A stretch of DNA of 64,000 nucleotides from Saliniramus fredricksonii (GCF_900094735.1 NZ_FMBM01000001.1:744001-808000), one strand, 5' to 3'. Counted from the stretch's first letter, positions 1-9,952 are shown. Notes: generated from the letters alone by a model not told the origin. Made by a program: numbers and translations.

Positions 1-77
1 TTGCAAGCCGCCCGCAATGCCAGCGACAGGTTCGAAACAGGCCTCGCAGCCGCATCAGAGCCCGAGCCCCGGAAATG

Positions 78-104
78 AAAACACCCGCCGTCGCCGGCGG
101 GTGT
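78..104 (-). terminator. Rho-independent terminator of the TPP-enzyme gene
   Basis: A perfect 10-bp stem (ACACCCGCCG paired with CGGCGGGTGT) with a 4-base TCGC loop is followed, read on the minus strand, by a T run. It lies about 45 bp past the stop codon of the leftward TPP-dependent enzyme gene, so it is the natural end of that transcript. Confidence 0.85.
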
Positions 105-148
105 CTCTCACGTCATCACGCGGGGACGCGCGCCTGCGCCCCGCTCCC

Positions 149-1828
149 TCACGCCTTTTCCTGCATCGCCTTCTCGCGGATGGCCGAGAGCGTGGTGGTG
201 GGGGTGATGGTTTCGGGGTCGATCAGGAGGTGGATGATCGCCGGCTTGCCGCTGGCCATGGCTTCCTTCAGGGCGGGGGCGAATTCCTCCGTGCGCTCGA
301 CCCGCGCGCCGAAACCGCCGAAGGCGCGGGCATAGGCCGCGAAATCGGGGTTCTTCAGCATGGTCGCCGAGACGCGGCCGGGATAATCGCGCTCCTGGTG
401 CATGCGGATGGTGCCGTACATGCCGTTATCGACGATCAGCACGATGATCGGCAGATCATATTGCACGGCAGTGGCGAATTCCTGACCGTGCATCATGAAG
501 CAGCCATCGCCCGCGACCGAGATCACCATGCGCTCGGGGAAGGCGCGCTTGGCGCCGACTGCTGCGGGCAAGCCGTAGCCCATGGAGCCGGATGTCGGGG
601 CGAGCTGGGTGCCGTAATGGCGGAATTTCCAGAAACGGTGCACCCAGCCGGCATAATTGCCCGCGCCATTGGCCATGATCGCGTCATCCGGCACGGCTTT
701 GGCGAGTTCAGCCATGACCTGGCCCATCTGCAGATCGCCCGGATGGGTGATCGCAGCCGGATCGCTCCAGGCCAGATAGTCTTCATGCGCCGCGCGGGTA
801 TCCTCCGCCCAGGGCAGATCCGCCGGCGGCTGCAGGCTCTCGAGTGCGGCGGCGAAGGCGCCGGGGCTGGCATTGATCGCCATGAAGGGGCTGTAGACGC
901 GACCGAGCTCGGAGGAATCGGGATGCACATGCACGAGGCGCTGGCGCGGTGCGGGAATCTCGAAAAGGCTGTAGCTCTGGCTCGGCATTTCCGACAGGCG
1001 CCCGCCGACGACGAGCACCAGATCGGAATCCTTGATGCGCTTCAGGAGTTTGGGGTTGGGGCCGATACCGAGATCGCCGGCATAGCATTCATGCAGGGTG
1101 TCGAACAGCATCTGGCGACGGAAGGACGTGTGCACCGGCAGCCGGAAGCGCTCGGCGAAACGCTTGAAGCGTGTCACGGCCTGCGCGTCCCAGCGCCCGC
1201 CGCCGAGAATGGCCACCGGGCGTTTGGCACCGGCGATCAGCTTTTGCAGCTCCGCCATCTGTGAAGGGCCGGGATATGTCTCGATCGGCGTATAGGCGGG
1301 CGCATCCGCAGTGACGGCGGCCTCGGTGAGCATGTCTTCCGGCAGGGCGATCACAACCGGACCGGGACGCCCGGAGGTGGCGACATGGAAGGCACGCGAG
1401 ACGAGTTCGGGAATGCGGGCGGGATCGTCGATCTCGGTCACCCATTTGGCGATGCTGCCGAAGACGGCGCGGTAATCGAGCTCCTGGAAGGCCTCGCGCT
1501 CGCGCATCTCGCGCCCGATCTGGCCGACGAAGAGAATCATCGGGGTGGAATCCTGACGCGCGATATGCAGACCCGCCGAGGCATTGGTGGCGCCGGGGCC
1601 GCGTGTGACGAAGCAGATGCCGGGCTGGCCGGTGATTTTGCCATAGGCCTCCGCCATCATCGCCGCCCCGCCTTCCTGGCGACAGACAGTGACGCCGATC
1701 TGCGCATCATGCATGGCATCAAGCGCCGCGAGATAGCTCTCACCGGGCACGCAATAGATCTGCTGTGCCCCGTGCAGGGCGATCTGGTCGACGAGTATCT
1801 GGCCGCCGGTGCGGGCTGTCGCGCTCAT
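149..1828 (-). CDS. Thiamine-pyrophosphate-dependent enzyme, acetolactate synthase-like
   Basis: This 559-residue protein has the three-domain layout of the acetolactate synthase/benzoylformate decarboxylase family. The N-terminal pyrimidine-binding domain carries the catalytic glutamate in CRQEGGAAM (about E52). The C-terminal domain has the TPP/Mg motif starting GDGC at about residue 440 and ending in DNGMYG. The family decarboxylates 2-oxo acids, but substrate cannot be read from sequence, and no small regulatory subunit gene is adjacent, so it is probably not the biosynthetic IlvB. The start at 1828 is chosen because AGAGGAAA sits just upstream of that ATG; an in-frame start 48 bp further up has no such site. 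It is transcribed alone and ends at a strong terminator. Confidence 0.85.
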   Translation of the reverse strand: MSATARTGGQILVDQIALHGAQQIYCVPGESYLAALDAMHDAQIGVTVCRQEGGAAMMAEAYGKITGQPGICFVTRGPGATNASAGLHIARQDSTPMILFVGQIGREMREREAFQELDYRAVFGSIAKWVTEIDDPARIPELVSRAFHVATSGRPGPVVIALPEDMLTEAAVTADAPAYTPIETYPGPSQMAELQKLIAGAKRPVAILGGGRWDAQAVTRFKRFAERFRLPVHTSFRRQMLFDTLHECYAGDLGIGPNPKLLKRIKDSDLVLVVGGRLSEMPSQSYSLFEIPAPRQRLVHVHPDSSELGRVYSPFMAINASPGAFAAALESLQPPADLPWAEDTRAAHEDYLAWSDPAAITHPGDLQMGQVMAELAKAVPDDAIMANGAGNYAGWVHRFWKFRHYGTQLAPTSGSMGYGLPAAVGAKRAFPERMVISVAGDGCFMMHGQEFATAVQYDLPIIVLIVDNGMYGTIRMHQERDYPGRVSATMLKNPDFAAYARAFGGFGARVERTEEFAPALKEAMASGKPAIIHLLIDPETITPTTTLSAIREKAMQEKA

Positions 1829-2120
1829 GGTGTTTCCTCTCCGATGCGCCCCTCGCAGGGCGCTTTCTCCGGGCATTCACCGCATCACGAATGCGGATTC
1901 GCCGGTTCGACGTGATCATTGCCGTGAGACTAGCCGATGGCCCGCCCGCAATGAAGGCGCAAGCCCGCCCACGCGGCTTGTGCGCGATGCCTGCGCGCCG
2001 GCGAAGCGGGTCGGAATTTCGAACGAAGCCCCCTCAACCCGCTTGTCCCCACGCCCGCCCCATGCTAATCCGCAGCCGGCCACCGAAGAGCACCCCACGC
2101 GGGCGCTAGTCGATCATTGC

Positions 2121-2210
2121 GGAGAGGTGGCAGAGTGGTTGAATGCACCGCACTCGAAATGCGGCATACGGGCAACCGTATCGGGGGTTCGAATCCCCCC
2201 CTCTCCGCCA
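2121..2210 (+). tRNA. tRNA-Ser (anticodon CGA)
   Basis: A 90-nt cloverleaf with encoded CCA. The acceptor stem GGAGAGG pairs with CCTCTCC, and the T loop is GGTTCGAATCC. The anticodon stem CCGCA/TGCGG holds the loop CTCGAAA, giving anticodon CGA at 2155–2157 (reads UCG). A long variable arm built on ATACGGGCAACCGTAT marks a type II (serine) tRNA. A tyrosine integrase gene begins within 90 bp of its 3' end, the usual arrangement for a tRNA used as an attachment site. Confidence 0.97.
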
Positions 2211-2293
2211 TCCCTGGGTTGCAAAAATCGTAAGCCGAGAAAGTCCCTCGCAAAGTGCCCGGTTGTGTGCCCCGCAACACGATGGAGATCGCA

Positions 2294-3553
2294 ATGGGAC
2301 ACAACAGTCATATCCCGGGCCGCAATGGGCATGAAAGCATCAATTGCGCCGACCCGACAAAAATCCAAGCAAAATCAACAAACGTAACCGCAGATGTAAC
2401 CCCGGATGTAACCGCAAATGTAACCAGCGGGATTCAGCTGCCGGAAGCGGGAGGACCGCGAAAGGCTGTGGATCATTCCTGCGGCATGACGCCGCAGGCT
2501 GATATCGGGCTGCGGAGCGGGGCCGCCGGGGCCGCCCACATGGAACAGGGTTTGCATGGAGGCGGGTTCGCTGCGTCGACAGCGGCGTCCGCACGGGAAA
2601 ATGCCAGCGCCGACACGCACCACGCCGGCCATCACGCTGGCATTGACGGACCTTTGTCAGAGCAAACGAATCGCAATACGCTGATCGAACATGCCGATCA
2701 CCGCGCCCAGGGGCGGCGCTCAAGAAATGGAGAAAGCAGGAAACGCTTCAGCCAAGGTGACTTACTGCGAAACTTGCCGCAGAATCTGTCACGGGACCGT
2801 GACGCTTATGTGTTTCAGCGGCGTGTTCCGAAATCCGTTTTCGGATCAACTGCAGAAACAGCGTTTACAAAGAAGCATTCGTCGCGCATCCTTCGTATCC
2901 GGCTCGGCCCGATGACGCCGCCCGAAGCGAAGAAGCGGGCACGTCATCTGAATGCGTTTTTTGACATTCTGGTTGCGTCCATGAGTTCGACCGTGAATAC
3001 ACCGATGAATAAGAATATGATTTCGTCCGAACAGCCCGATCCTTTCGATATTCTCGCAGGGGAACTACGGCGTCTGCGTGATGCGTTTGCGGGCGCGGCC
3101 CCGCCGCTCGATCCGGCGACTGCTATCTATGCCACGCATATCCGCGATATCGTGCATGCGGAGCGCGCCCGAAAGGGCGGCGAGAGTGACGATATCGTCG
3201 CCCGGCATGCCCCGCAGATCACTGCCAACGCGTTTTCCCGGATGCAGACATTCAGCAGCTTGATGGACCAGCTGAATGGTGATCCCGGCCTGCTTGATCA
3301 TCTCGGGGCAATGATCGGCGATCGGAACCGGCAGCCGAGCGGGCCGCAAGACGCGGCCCATGATGAGGATTTCCGGTACGCCCATAGGTCAACCGGGCCG
3401 ATGAAGTACAGCGATCATGACGGCGCGGAGCACGCGCAGGGTCGCATCCGCATGAATCTGCTCGGGCATCAGGGTGGGGACAAGACTGTGAACCCGGATG
3501 CAGCCTCCATGCCATTAGGCACCGCGACTGCGCCCGTGCGGGGGGCCGGGTGA
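2294..3553 (+). CDS. Tyrosine integrase, N-terminal part (DUF6538-like), frame-split
   Basis: The first of two consecutive frames that together look like one long phage/island integrase. At about residues 155–210 it has a segment like the N-terminal DUF6538 region of alphaproteobacterial integrases (VFQRRVPKSVFG, then PPEAKKRARHLN). The residues before and after are low in complexity and probably disordered. No catalytic residue is in this part. The ATG at 2294 is chosen because GGAG lies 6 bp upstream; a GTG at 2255 is possible. It stops 13 bp before the next frame opens. Whether this is a recent frameshift or two real proteins cannot be decided here. Confidence 0.6.
   Translation: MGHNSHIPGRNGHESINCADPTKIQAKSTNVTADVTPDVTANVTSGIQLPEAGGPRKAVDHSCGMTPQADIGLRSGAAGAAHMEQGLHGGGFAASTAASARENASADTHHAGHHAGIDGPLSEQTNRNTLIEHADHRAQGRRSRNGESRKRFSQGDLLRNLPQNLSRDRDAYVFQRRVPKSVFGSTAETAFTKKHSSRILRIRLGPMTPPEAKKRARHLNAFFDILVASMSSTVNTPMNKNMISSEQPDPFDILAGELRRLRDAFAGAAPPLDPATAIYATHIRDIVHAERARKGGESDDIVARHAPQITANAFSRMQTFSSLMDQLNGDPGLLDHLGAMIGDRNRQPSGPQDAAHDEDFRYAHRSTGPMKYSDHDGAEHAQGRIRMNLLGHQGGDKTVNPDAASMPLGTATAPVRGAG
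2381..2427 (+). repeat. Four 12-bp-spaced GTAACC direct repeats near tRNA-Ser
   Basis: GTAACC occurs at 2384, 2396, 2408 and 2420, exactly 12 bp apart; the last three are preceded by AT (gATGTAACC-type). The array lies between tRNA-Ser and the integrase catalytic coding region. Direct repeats in that place resemble arm-type integrase binding sites. In the integrase N-terminal frame they encode a (D/N)VT(A/P) repeat, so a purely coding origin is also possible. Confidence 0.6.
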
Positions 3554-3566
3554 TCCCGACGCTTCG

Positions 3567-5333
3567 GTGATCTTGATCCCGGAAGCCTTGATCCCGGAAG
3601 CCAAGAGGGGCATGCCACCGGCTCAAACGGGATCGAAGCCGCAGGCCGCGCCGGACGGCATGCCTGTGGCGATGACCAAAAATCAACCTCAGACAACGGC
3701 TTCGCGTGCAGGGCAGAGGACGCAGACAATTGCCAGTGTGACGTCGGGCAGTCCGATCGCGCCCACTTCGCCAGATCAGGACACATCAGCTCAGGGCGCA
3801 TCAGATCATGATGCAGTGGCGAACCCGGATCGTTCCTTGCCGAATATGTCCGCTTCCGACCTGTCGCGGCAGGAGAGCGCGTCGAGCATCGCAGATCTCG
3901 GCCCCAAGCCTGCGGAACTTGGCATCCCTGCGTCCAGCATGAGCACCGCTTACGCGACGCATTATGCGTTTGGCGGATTTGCCCTGTCCGTTGCCCCTGC
4001 AGCGACCGCGACCTGGCAAGCGTCGGCGCCCGCGCTGGGCAATCATATGCCGCCGCAGCATGGACCCTCGCAGCATGGCCCCACGCATCACGGACCAGGG
4101 CATCAGTTCCCGCCATATCAGGCACACCCCTATCATCAGCCCGGTCCGGCACCGACATTCTCTGAGCTCGCGGATTCCTATGACGAACGCCAACGTCAGC
4201 GCGCGGCGACCGAAAAACTGCTCAGCAAAGCACGGCTTGCGCGCGCTACCTTCATCGGCCTCCTCGGCGATCTCCCGATTACCGCCTACCGACCGAGCGA
4301 TCTGCAATTCTATATCGACCGGATGCAGTACTGGCCAAAAAACCACATCAAGCGCAGCTCCGAATTGCATGACGTGGCACTGACGGAATGGCCGATCGCG
4401 GAAATCATCGAAGACAACCGCGACTTCAAATGTGAGGGGATCTCGCGCAAGACGCTGGAAGACAGCTATGTCGCCTTCGTGCGCGCGATCATTCGTGACC
4501 GGCGCACGGAACTCGGCTTCGCGGACCCCTTCCGTGACATGAAGATCGCCTGGCCGCTGAGCAGCACGAGCCCGCGCAAACGCTTGCCGATCAGCACGCT
4601 CACGCTGAACAAGGTCTTCGTCCATGGCGTCGAAAGCGGGTATCTCGAAGAAGCAATCCTGCCGCTGATGGCCTATCTGACCGGGCGGCGGATCGGTCTG
4701 CTGCTGCATCTGCGGGGTGAGGATTTCCGCCAGCGAGACGGCGTCTGGATCGTTCATCCCCAATCGCATATCCGTTTTGAAGGCAAGCGCATTCGCGTTC
4801 CCTACAAGACCGAAGCCTCGTTGCGTGCCTTTGTTCTCCACAACGTGCTCGATGAGATCGGTTTTGCGTTGTGGGCGAGCGAGCAGACAGGGCCGGTCTT
4901 CGCCAATGCGCTGCGCTATCCCGATCCGTCAAAACTCGCTTCGCGTCGTCTCAACCGGTTGCTGCAGCGCTCTGACGCCATCGCCGAGAACATCGAAGTG
5001 CTGCACAGCTTGCGTCACCAGGCGATCGATCGCATGCGCCATGAAAAGCTCGACGACAAGAGCCGGTACCTCCAGGCCGGCCATCGGGGCGCGAGGACGG
5101 AACACGACGATTATGGCGCTGATAATCTCAGCGGCGAGAACCTGCACGCGGTTGCGAACATGCCCCTCGACGACGGGCTTGATCTCTCGCCGTTCAAGAA
5201 GTTGGATTTTGACAGGATGGTGAAAGCAGTCCGCACCACCGGGCGCCGGGCCGGGGTGACGGCGCGGCGCTCGGGCCGAAATCCAGCCACCACTGCGATG
5301 GTCAGCTCCCCGTCTGTTTTTAGGGTCGCATGA
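3567..5333 (+). CDS. Tyrosine recombinase/integrase, catalytic part
   Basis: A 588-residue frame. Residues 1–190 are a Ser/Pro/Gln/His-rich linker with HGP repeats around 175–190. Residues from about 195 are the core-binding domain, and the catalytic domain follows. Visible catalytic residues are the first Arg in TGRRIGLLLHLRGED, the HSLRHQ box (H-x-x-R), and a degenerate third box AGHRGARTEHDDYG that includes the likely nucleophile Tyr. It opens with GTG at 3567 with no convincing ribosome site, which supports the idea that it was once continuous with the preceding frame. Its place beside tRNA-Ser suggests it integrated an island there. Confidence 0.75.
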   Translation: MILIPEALIPEAKRGMPPAQTGSKPQAAPDGMPVAMTKNQPQTTASRAGQRTQTIASVTSGSPIAPTSPDQDTSAQGASDHDAVANPDRSLPNMSASDLSRQESASSIADLGPKPAELGIPASSMSTAYATHYAFGGFALSVAPAATATWQASAPALGNHMPPQHGPSQHGPTHHGPGHQFPPYQAHPYHQPGPAPTFSELADSYDERQRQRAATEKLLSKARLARATFIGLLGDLPITAYRPSDLQFYIDRMQYWPKNHIKRSSELHDVALTEWPIAEIIEDNRDFKCEGISRKTLEDSYVAFVRAIIRDRRTELGFADPFRDMKIAWPLSSTSPRKRLPISTLTLNKVFVHGVESGYLEEAILPLMAYLTGRRIGLLLHLRGEDFRQRDGVWIVHPQSHIRFEGKRIRVPYKTEASLRAFVLHNVLDEIGFALWASEQTGPVFANALRYPDPSKLASRRLNRLLQRSDAIAENIEVLHSLRHQAIDRMRHEKLDDKSRYLQAGHRGARTEHDDYGADNLSGENLHAVANMPLDDGLDLSPFKKLDFDRMVKAVRTTGRRAGVTARRSGRNPATTAMVSSPSVFRVA

Positions 5334-5560
5334 CTGTCTGAGGAGGATGAGGGCCAAAGTTGCGCGGCACGCCCGCGCCATCAGCTTCCATTGGGCCGTG
5401 GCTTCAACCACCGGTACCGACGGTAAAGGTGCCGTGCTTGTACAGCCATGCAAGCGGAACAGCATATGGACTGCGCACCCTTACGGAGTTGGCTCAGGTT
5501 CTGCGCTTATTCGGTCTCCAAGCAGACTGCGTTCAGAAATTCCGTACGTTATTGCGGATA

Positions 5561-6721
5561 ATACCAATCCGCATTGAAATTGACTCGGGGGATTCCCTCC
5601 GAGGCGCAAATCAGATTCAAGGTGGCGAACGGAGGAGTTCGCCATGGCTGCTTTGCCCTTGCGGGATGATTTTGACGCGGAACGCTGCCGTGCGGCGGCG
5701 CGGCGCTCGAAGGATGGGGCGCAAACGCGCCGGCTTCTGTCTATCGCGGCTATCTATGAGGGATCGAGCCGGGCGGAGGCGGCCCGGCTCGGCGGCGTGA
5801 CGGCGCAGATCGTCCGCGACTGGGTTGAGCGGTTCAACCGAGAGGGACCGGAGGGGCTCGTCGACCGCAAGGCGCCGGGCAAGGCTCCTCTGCTCGGCCC
5901 CGATCATCTGGCGGCCCTGGCACGGCGGGTGGACGAAGGACCGATCCCGTCCGTCCATGGCGTGGTGCGCTGGCGGATCGTCGATCTCGCGCAATGGCTC
6001 TACGAGGAGTTCCGCATCGCAGCGAGCGAAGACACGGTGAGCCGGGCCCTGCGCAAGATGGGCTATCGCAAGCTCTCGGCGAGGCCGCGCCATCATGCGC
6101 AGGACACGCATACCATCGAGGATTTTAAAAAAGTTTCCCCGCCCGCCTGGACGAAATCGCCGCCCACCAGAGCCTCGCGCCCGATGACATAGAGGTCTGG
6201 TTCGCCGACGAGGCCCGCATCGGCCAGAAGAACAAGATCACCCGACGCTGGGCCAAGCGCGGAACCCGCCCCTCGGCGCCGCACGATCAGCGCACCGCCT
6301 CGACCTACATCTTCGGGGCGATCTGCCCGCAGGAGGGAAAAGGGGCGGCTCTCGTCCTGCCGCGCTGCGACACAAAAGCCATGAACCTTCATCTCGTGGA
6401 GATCGCCGCCGCAGTCGCCCCGGGCAAACACGCCATCCTCATTCTCGATCAGGCCGGATGGCACATGGCCAAAGGCCTCGAGATCCCGCAAAACATCACC
6501 CTCCTGCCGCTGCCGCCAAAATCGCCCGAGTTGAATCCGGTCGAAAACCTCTGGCAGTTCATGCGCGACAATCTCCTCTCCAACCGAGTCTTCGCCTCCT
6601 ATGACCAACTCCTCGACCTGTGCTGCCAGGCCTGGAACGCCATCATCGACCAGCCATGGCGCATCATGGCCATCGGGCTGCGAGACTGGGCTCATCGGTT
6701 CTGATCATTGCGGGTTGGTAT
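5561..6721 (+). mobile_element. IS630-family insertion sequence, 1161 bp
   Basis: The ends are inverted repeats: ATACCAATCCGCATTGA on the left and, read inward, ATACCAACCCGCAATGA on the right, with two mismatches. A TA dinucleotide lies immediately outside each end (5559–5560 and 6722–6723), matching the TA target duplication of IS630/Tc1-type elements. One transposase reading unit fills the element. It sits 48 bp upstream of the epimerase gene start and probably separated that gene from its original promoter. Confidence 0.88.
5644..6704 (+). CDS. IS630-family transposase, made by -1 frameshift of two frames
   Basis: The first frame (5644–6192) holds winged helix-turn-helix domains (EAARLGGVTAQIVRDWVERF, then the linker). 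The second frame holds the DDE domain, with the catalytic residues in FADEARIG, LILDQAGWH and SPELNPVENLW. The family normally reads DFKK followed by xFPARLxEIA without a break. Here a -1 shift at the A6 run (6127–6132, in TTTTAAAAAAG) gives exactly that join. In the -1 frame a TAA at 6126 lies just before the run, so the shift must happen within it. All three acidic residues are present, so the element may still be active. The ATG at 5644 follows GGAGGAG. Confidence 0.85.
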
Positions 6722-6769
6722 TAGCCGGCACCGCCTTGGCGAAATGTTCTTCGCGGAGGATTTGGTCGG

Positions 6770-7819
6770 ATGAGCACTTCAGGCACACGCACCGCACTCG
6801 TCACGGGCGCTGCCGGTTTCATCGGCTTCCACCTCGCGCGCCGCCTCCTTGCCGATGGCTGGGTGGTGATCGGCATTGACGGGATGACCGATTATTACGA
6901 TGTGCGCCTCAAGCAGGCGCGGCTGACCCAGTTGCGCGGCGCGGGCGGCGAGGGCACCAACGCCTTCCGTTTCCATGAGGTGATGCTGGAGGACGCCGCG
7001 CGCATTGCGGAGATCTTCGGCGAGGCAAAGCCGGATACGGTGGTGCATCTCGCAGCCCAGGCCGGCGTGCGCTATTCGCTGGAAAATCCGCGCGCCTATA
7101 TCGATTCGAATCTCACCGGGACCTTCAACGTCATGGAGGGCGTGCGCGAGAGCGCGCCGCGGCATTTCCTCGCCGCCTCGACGAGCTCCGTCTACGGCGC
7201 CAACACCGAAATGCCGTTCGGCGAGACGGATCGTACCGATCATCCGATCACGCTCTATGCGGCCACCAAGAAAGCCAATGAGGCGATGCTGCATTCTTAT
7301 GCGCATCTGTGGAACCTGCCGACGACGGCGTTTCGCTTTTTCACCGTCTATGGCCCCTGGGGCCGCCCGGACATGGCTTTGTTCAAATTCGTCAAGGCCA
7401 TCCTCGCGGGCGAGCCGATCGATATCTATGGCGAAGGTCGCATGAAGCGTGACTTCACCTATATCGACGATCTGATCGAATCCGTCACCCGCCTGATCGA
7501 GACCCCGCCGGAGGCGGGCAAGCCCGTGGAGGGCATCGATGATTCGCTCTCCCCTGCCGCGCCCTGGCGCGTGGTCAATATCGGCGGTGGTCAGCCGGTA
7601 GGGCTCCTGCCCTTCATCGAGACCATCGAGCGCGAGCTCGGCCGCGAGGCGATCCGCAACATGCTGCCCATGCAGAAAGGCGATGTGCGCGAAACCGTCG
7701 CCTCCGCCGATCTGCTCCAGGCCCTGACCGGCTATCGCCCCGGGACAACGGTCGAGGAAGGCGTGCAGCGTTTCGTGGCCTGGTATCGGGAATACTATGG
7801 GTTGGCATCAGTGGAATGA
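6770..7819 (+). CDS. NAD-dependent sugar epimerase, UDP-glucuronate 4-epimerase type
   Basis: A 349-residue short-chain dehydrogenase-type nucleotide-sugar epimerase. It has an NAD-binding GAAGFIG (residues 13–19), an STSS serine region near 137–140 and YAATK (Y163, K167) as catalytic residues. The stretch [20 protein letters not shown] and the late RDFTYIDD motif are typical of the LspL/CapI group, which interconverts UDP-glucuronate and UDP-galacturonate for capsule or LPS. It acts in the cytoplasm. Together with the dehydratase gene downstream it forms a small polysaccharide-precursor pair. GGAGGA lies upstream of the ATG. The IS630 element ends just before it. Confidence 0.88.
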   Translation: MSTSGTRTALVTGAAGFIGFHLARRLLADGWVVIGIDGMTDYYDVRLKQARLTQLRGAGGEGTNAFRFHEVMLEDAARIAEIFGEAKPDTVVHLAAQAGVRYSLENPRAYIDSNLTGTFNVMEGVRESAPRHFLAASTSSVYGANTEMPFGETDRTDHPITLYAATKKANEAMLHSYAHLWNLPTTAFRFFTVYGPWGRPDMALFKFVKAILAGEPIDIYGEGRMKRDFTYIDDLIESVTRLIETPPEAGKPVEGIDDSLSPAAPWRVVNIGGGQPVGLLPFIETIERELGREAIRNMLPMQKGDVRETVASADLLQALTGYRPGTTVEEGVQRFVAWYREYYGLASVE

Positions 7820-8029
7820 TCCTTGCCAATTGCAGCGCGAGGCGCCAGCAAACCGAGCCATGACCAGATTAGAAGGTAATGCGCTGCATCACGTTGAAAT
7901 TGATTGGCTGCGTTGAATTTTGGTCGATTGCGGCGGCGCACCCGCTCTGTATCGCTCGGTGTGAACTTTACGGCTTCTGGCGTGCGTGATACTGGCAACG
8001 AAATGGCTGGCGAATAGGGATTGGCGGGA

Positions 8030-9952
8030 ATGCGCATGCTCGGGGGAAAAATTTCCCTCTCCTGGAAAACCATGCTGGCATCCGGCCATGATGTCGTTAT
8101 GGCCGTGGCATCACTCATGATCGCATTAATTGCTCGCTATGGAAATGATGTCTGGCGGATTGATCAACTCGGACTGTGGCTGACTCTCTTCGCTATCACG
8201 TGTCTGGTTATTTTTCAGTGCCTTGGTCTTGGTCGGGGCATGTGGCGCTTTGCATCGATTACTGATCTGCGGACCATCGTCCTTGCGGCGACAGCCTCCG
8301 TCATCGTCTTTATGCCGCTTCTGTTCAGCGTCACACGCCTGGAAGGATTCCCACGCACCGCATTGCCGATCACGTGGTTCGTAATGATCGTGCTGATCGG
8401 CGCGCCCCGGCTGGCATACCGCGCCTTCAAGGACGGCGGCTTGACGGGATTGCGTGCAGGCGATCTCGCGGACCGTCCGCGCGAGGAAATTCTGATCGTC
8501 GGAACCGTCAGTGAAGCCGATCAGGTCATTCGCGGATACGGTCTCGAGAATTCTCGCCACCACGTTCATGGTATCATTGATATAAAGTCTGGAAAAAACG
8601 GACGTAGTGTCAGAGGAATCCCGGTTCTCGGCGCAGTTTCCGAACTCGCCGAGATCGTCCCGCGACTCAGTCGAGCCGGCACCACCATAAATGCGCTCGT
8701 TCTGGCATCACCCAGTTTCTCTGGGGACTGGTCCACCCTGCTGCAAACGGCGACGGATTTACAGCTACCTTTGCGTCGGGTTGCATCAAAGCCTTTGACA
8801 GGGATGGAGCCTGATCTTGCCGAACTGACCCTAGAAGATCTGCTGAGACGTCCAAGCATCAACCTTGAGATGGACAATATTGCCGCTCTCATCCGTGATC
8901 GCGTCATTCTGATCACAGGCGCCGGCGGCAGTATCGGTTCCGAGATCGTCAGGCAGGTGGCGCGTTATGGTCCCCGTCAACTCATTCTCGTGGACCTCTC
9001 CGAATACGCGCTATACGAGATTAATCACGAGATCTCTCGCGACTTTCCGGAACTGTTGCACACAGCCGTGCTCGGCGATGTACGGAACAACGGTCAGATG
9101 CACACTTTGATAACGCGTGAGAGGCCGTCGGTGATATTTCACGCTGCGGCTCGCAAGCATGTTCCGCTGATAGAGATCAATGTTTGCGATGGCGTAGCGA
9201 CCAATGTTTTCGGCACGCGCAATCTCGCGGATGCAGCAGTCAAAGCCGGTGTCGAAGCATTCGTGCTGATTTCGACCGACAAGGCGATCCGTCCCACAAG
9301 CACGATGGGTGCATCGAAACGGGTAGCTGAGCTCTATTGTCAGTCACTTGATGTCGCCGGTTCTAACACCCGGTTCATCACCGTGCGGTTCGGCAATGTT
9401 CTCGGTTCGACGGGTTCGGTCGTACCGCTGTTCCGACGTCAGATTCTCGCAGGGGGCCCGGTGACGGTGACCCATCCCGAGATGAAGCGCTATTTCATGA
9501 CCATTCCGGAAGCCACCCAACTGGTTTTGCAGGCGGCGGCAACCGGGATCGAACAGCGGCGCGCCCGGGGTCGTATCATGGTTCTGGACATGGGCAAGCC
9601 TGTACGGATCGTCGATCTCGCGCGATCCATGATCGTGCTCGCCGGATTACGTCCCGATCACGATATCAAGCTCGCTTTCACCGGACTACGACCGGGAGAG
9701 AAACTCTTCGAGGAACTGTTTGACCCGACGGAGCACCCCGAACCTTCGGGGGTTGACGGAGTCTTTGTCGCCTCGCCCTTGCTTGCCGATCCGGAAGTCC
9801 TCATGCGCGATATCGCGGCACTTGAACGCGCCGTCTTGGATGGTGACGAGGTGATGGCCCGTTCCGGCCTGTTTGCCTTGCTACCGGAACAAGCCCCCAA
9901 GTTATCGGATCAGACGGCTACAGTGCCACCTGTTGAAAGAAGACCTGCCTGA
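8030..9952 (+). CDS. Membrane-bound nucleotide-sugar 4,6-dehydratase (CapD/WbpM/PglF-like)
   Basis: A 640-residue polysaccharide-biosynthesis protein. Residues 1 to about 130 contain four hydrophobic helices. A middle CoA-binding-like fold follows (IVGTVSEADQVIRGYG), then a Rossmann domain with GAGGSIG at 297–303. The active site has S415 in STDK and M426-x3-K430 in place of the usual YxxxK. This Ser-Met-Lys set is known for the large inverting UDP-GlcNAc 4,6-dehydratases such as WbpM. The product would be a deoxy-amino-sugar precursor for O-antigen, capsule or a glycan. The ATG at 8030 is preferred over the TTG at 8021, with AGGGA about 9 bp upstream. Confidence 0.88.
   Translation: MRMLGGKISLSWKTMLASGHDVVMAVASLMIALIARYGNDVWRIDQLGLWLTLFAITCLVIFQCLGLGRGMWRFASITDLRTIVLAATASVIVFMPLLFSVTRLEGFPRTALPITWFVMIVLIGAPRLAYRAFKDGGLTGLRAGDLADRPREEILIVGTVSEADQVIRGYGLENSRHHVHGIIDIKSGKNGRSVRGIPVLGAVSELAEIVPRLSRAGTTINALVLASPSFSGDWSTLLQTATDLQLPLRRVASKPLTGMEPDLAELTLEDLLRRPSINLEMDNIAALIRDRVILITGAGGSIGSEIVRQVARYGPRQLILVDLSEYALYEINHEISRDFPELLHTAVLGDVRNNGQMHTLITRERPSVIFHAAARKHVPLIEINVCDGVATNVFGTRNLADAAVKAGVEAFVLISTDKAIRPTSTMGASKRVAELYCQSLDVAGSNTRFITVRFGNVLGSTGSVVPLFRRQILAGGPVTVTHPEMKRYFMTIPEATQLVLQAAATGIEQRRARGRIMVLDMGKPVRIVDLARSMIVLAGLRPDHDIKLAFTGLRPGEKLFEELFDPTEHPEPSGVDGVFVASPLLADPEVLMRDIAALERAVLDGDEVMARSGLFALLPEQAPKLSDQTATVPPVERRPA

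Noticed and set aside
5334-5560. Short open frames between the integrase and the IS630-type element
   Set aside because: One frame (ending LTELAQVLRLFGLQADCVQK) looks protein-like but is too short and has no family; it may be a remnant, and I cannot support a gene.
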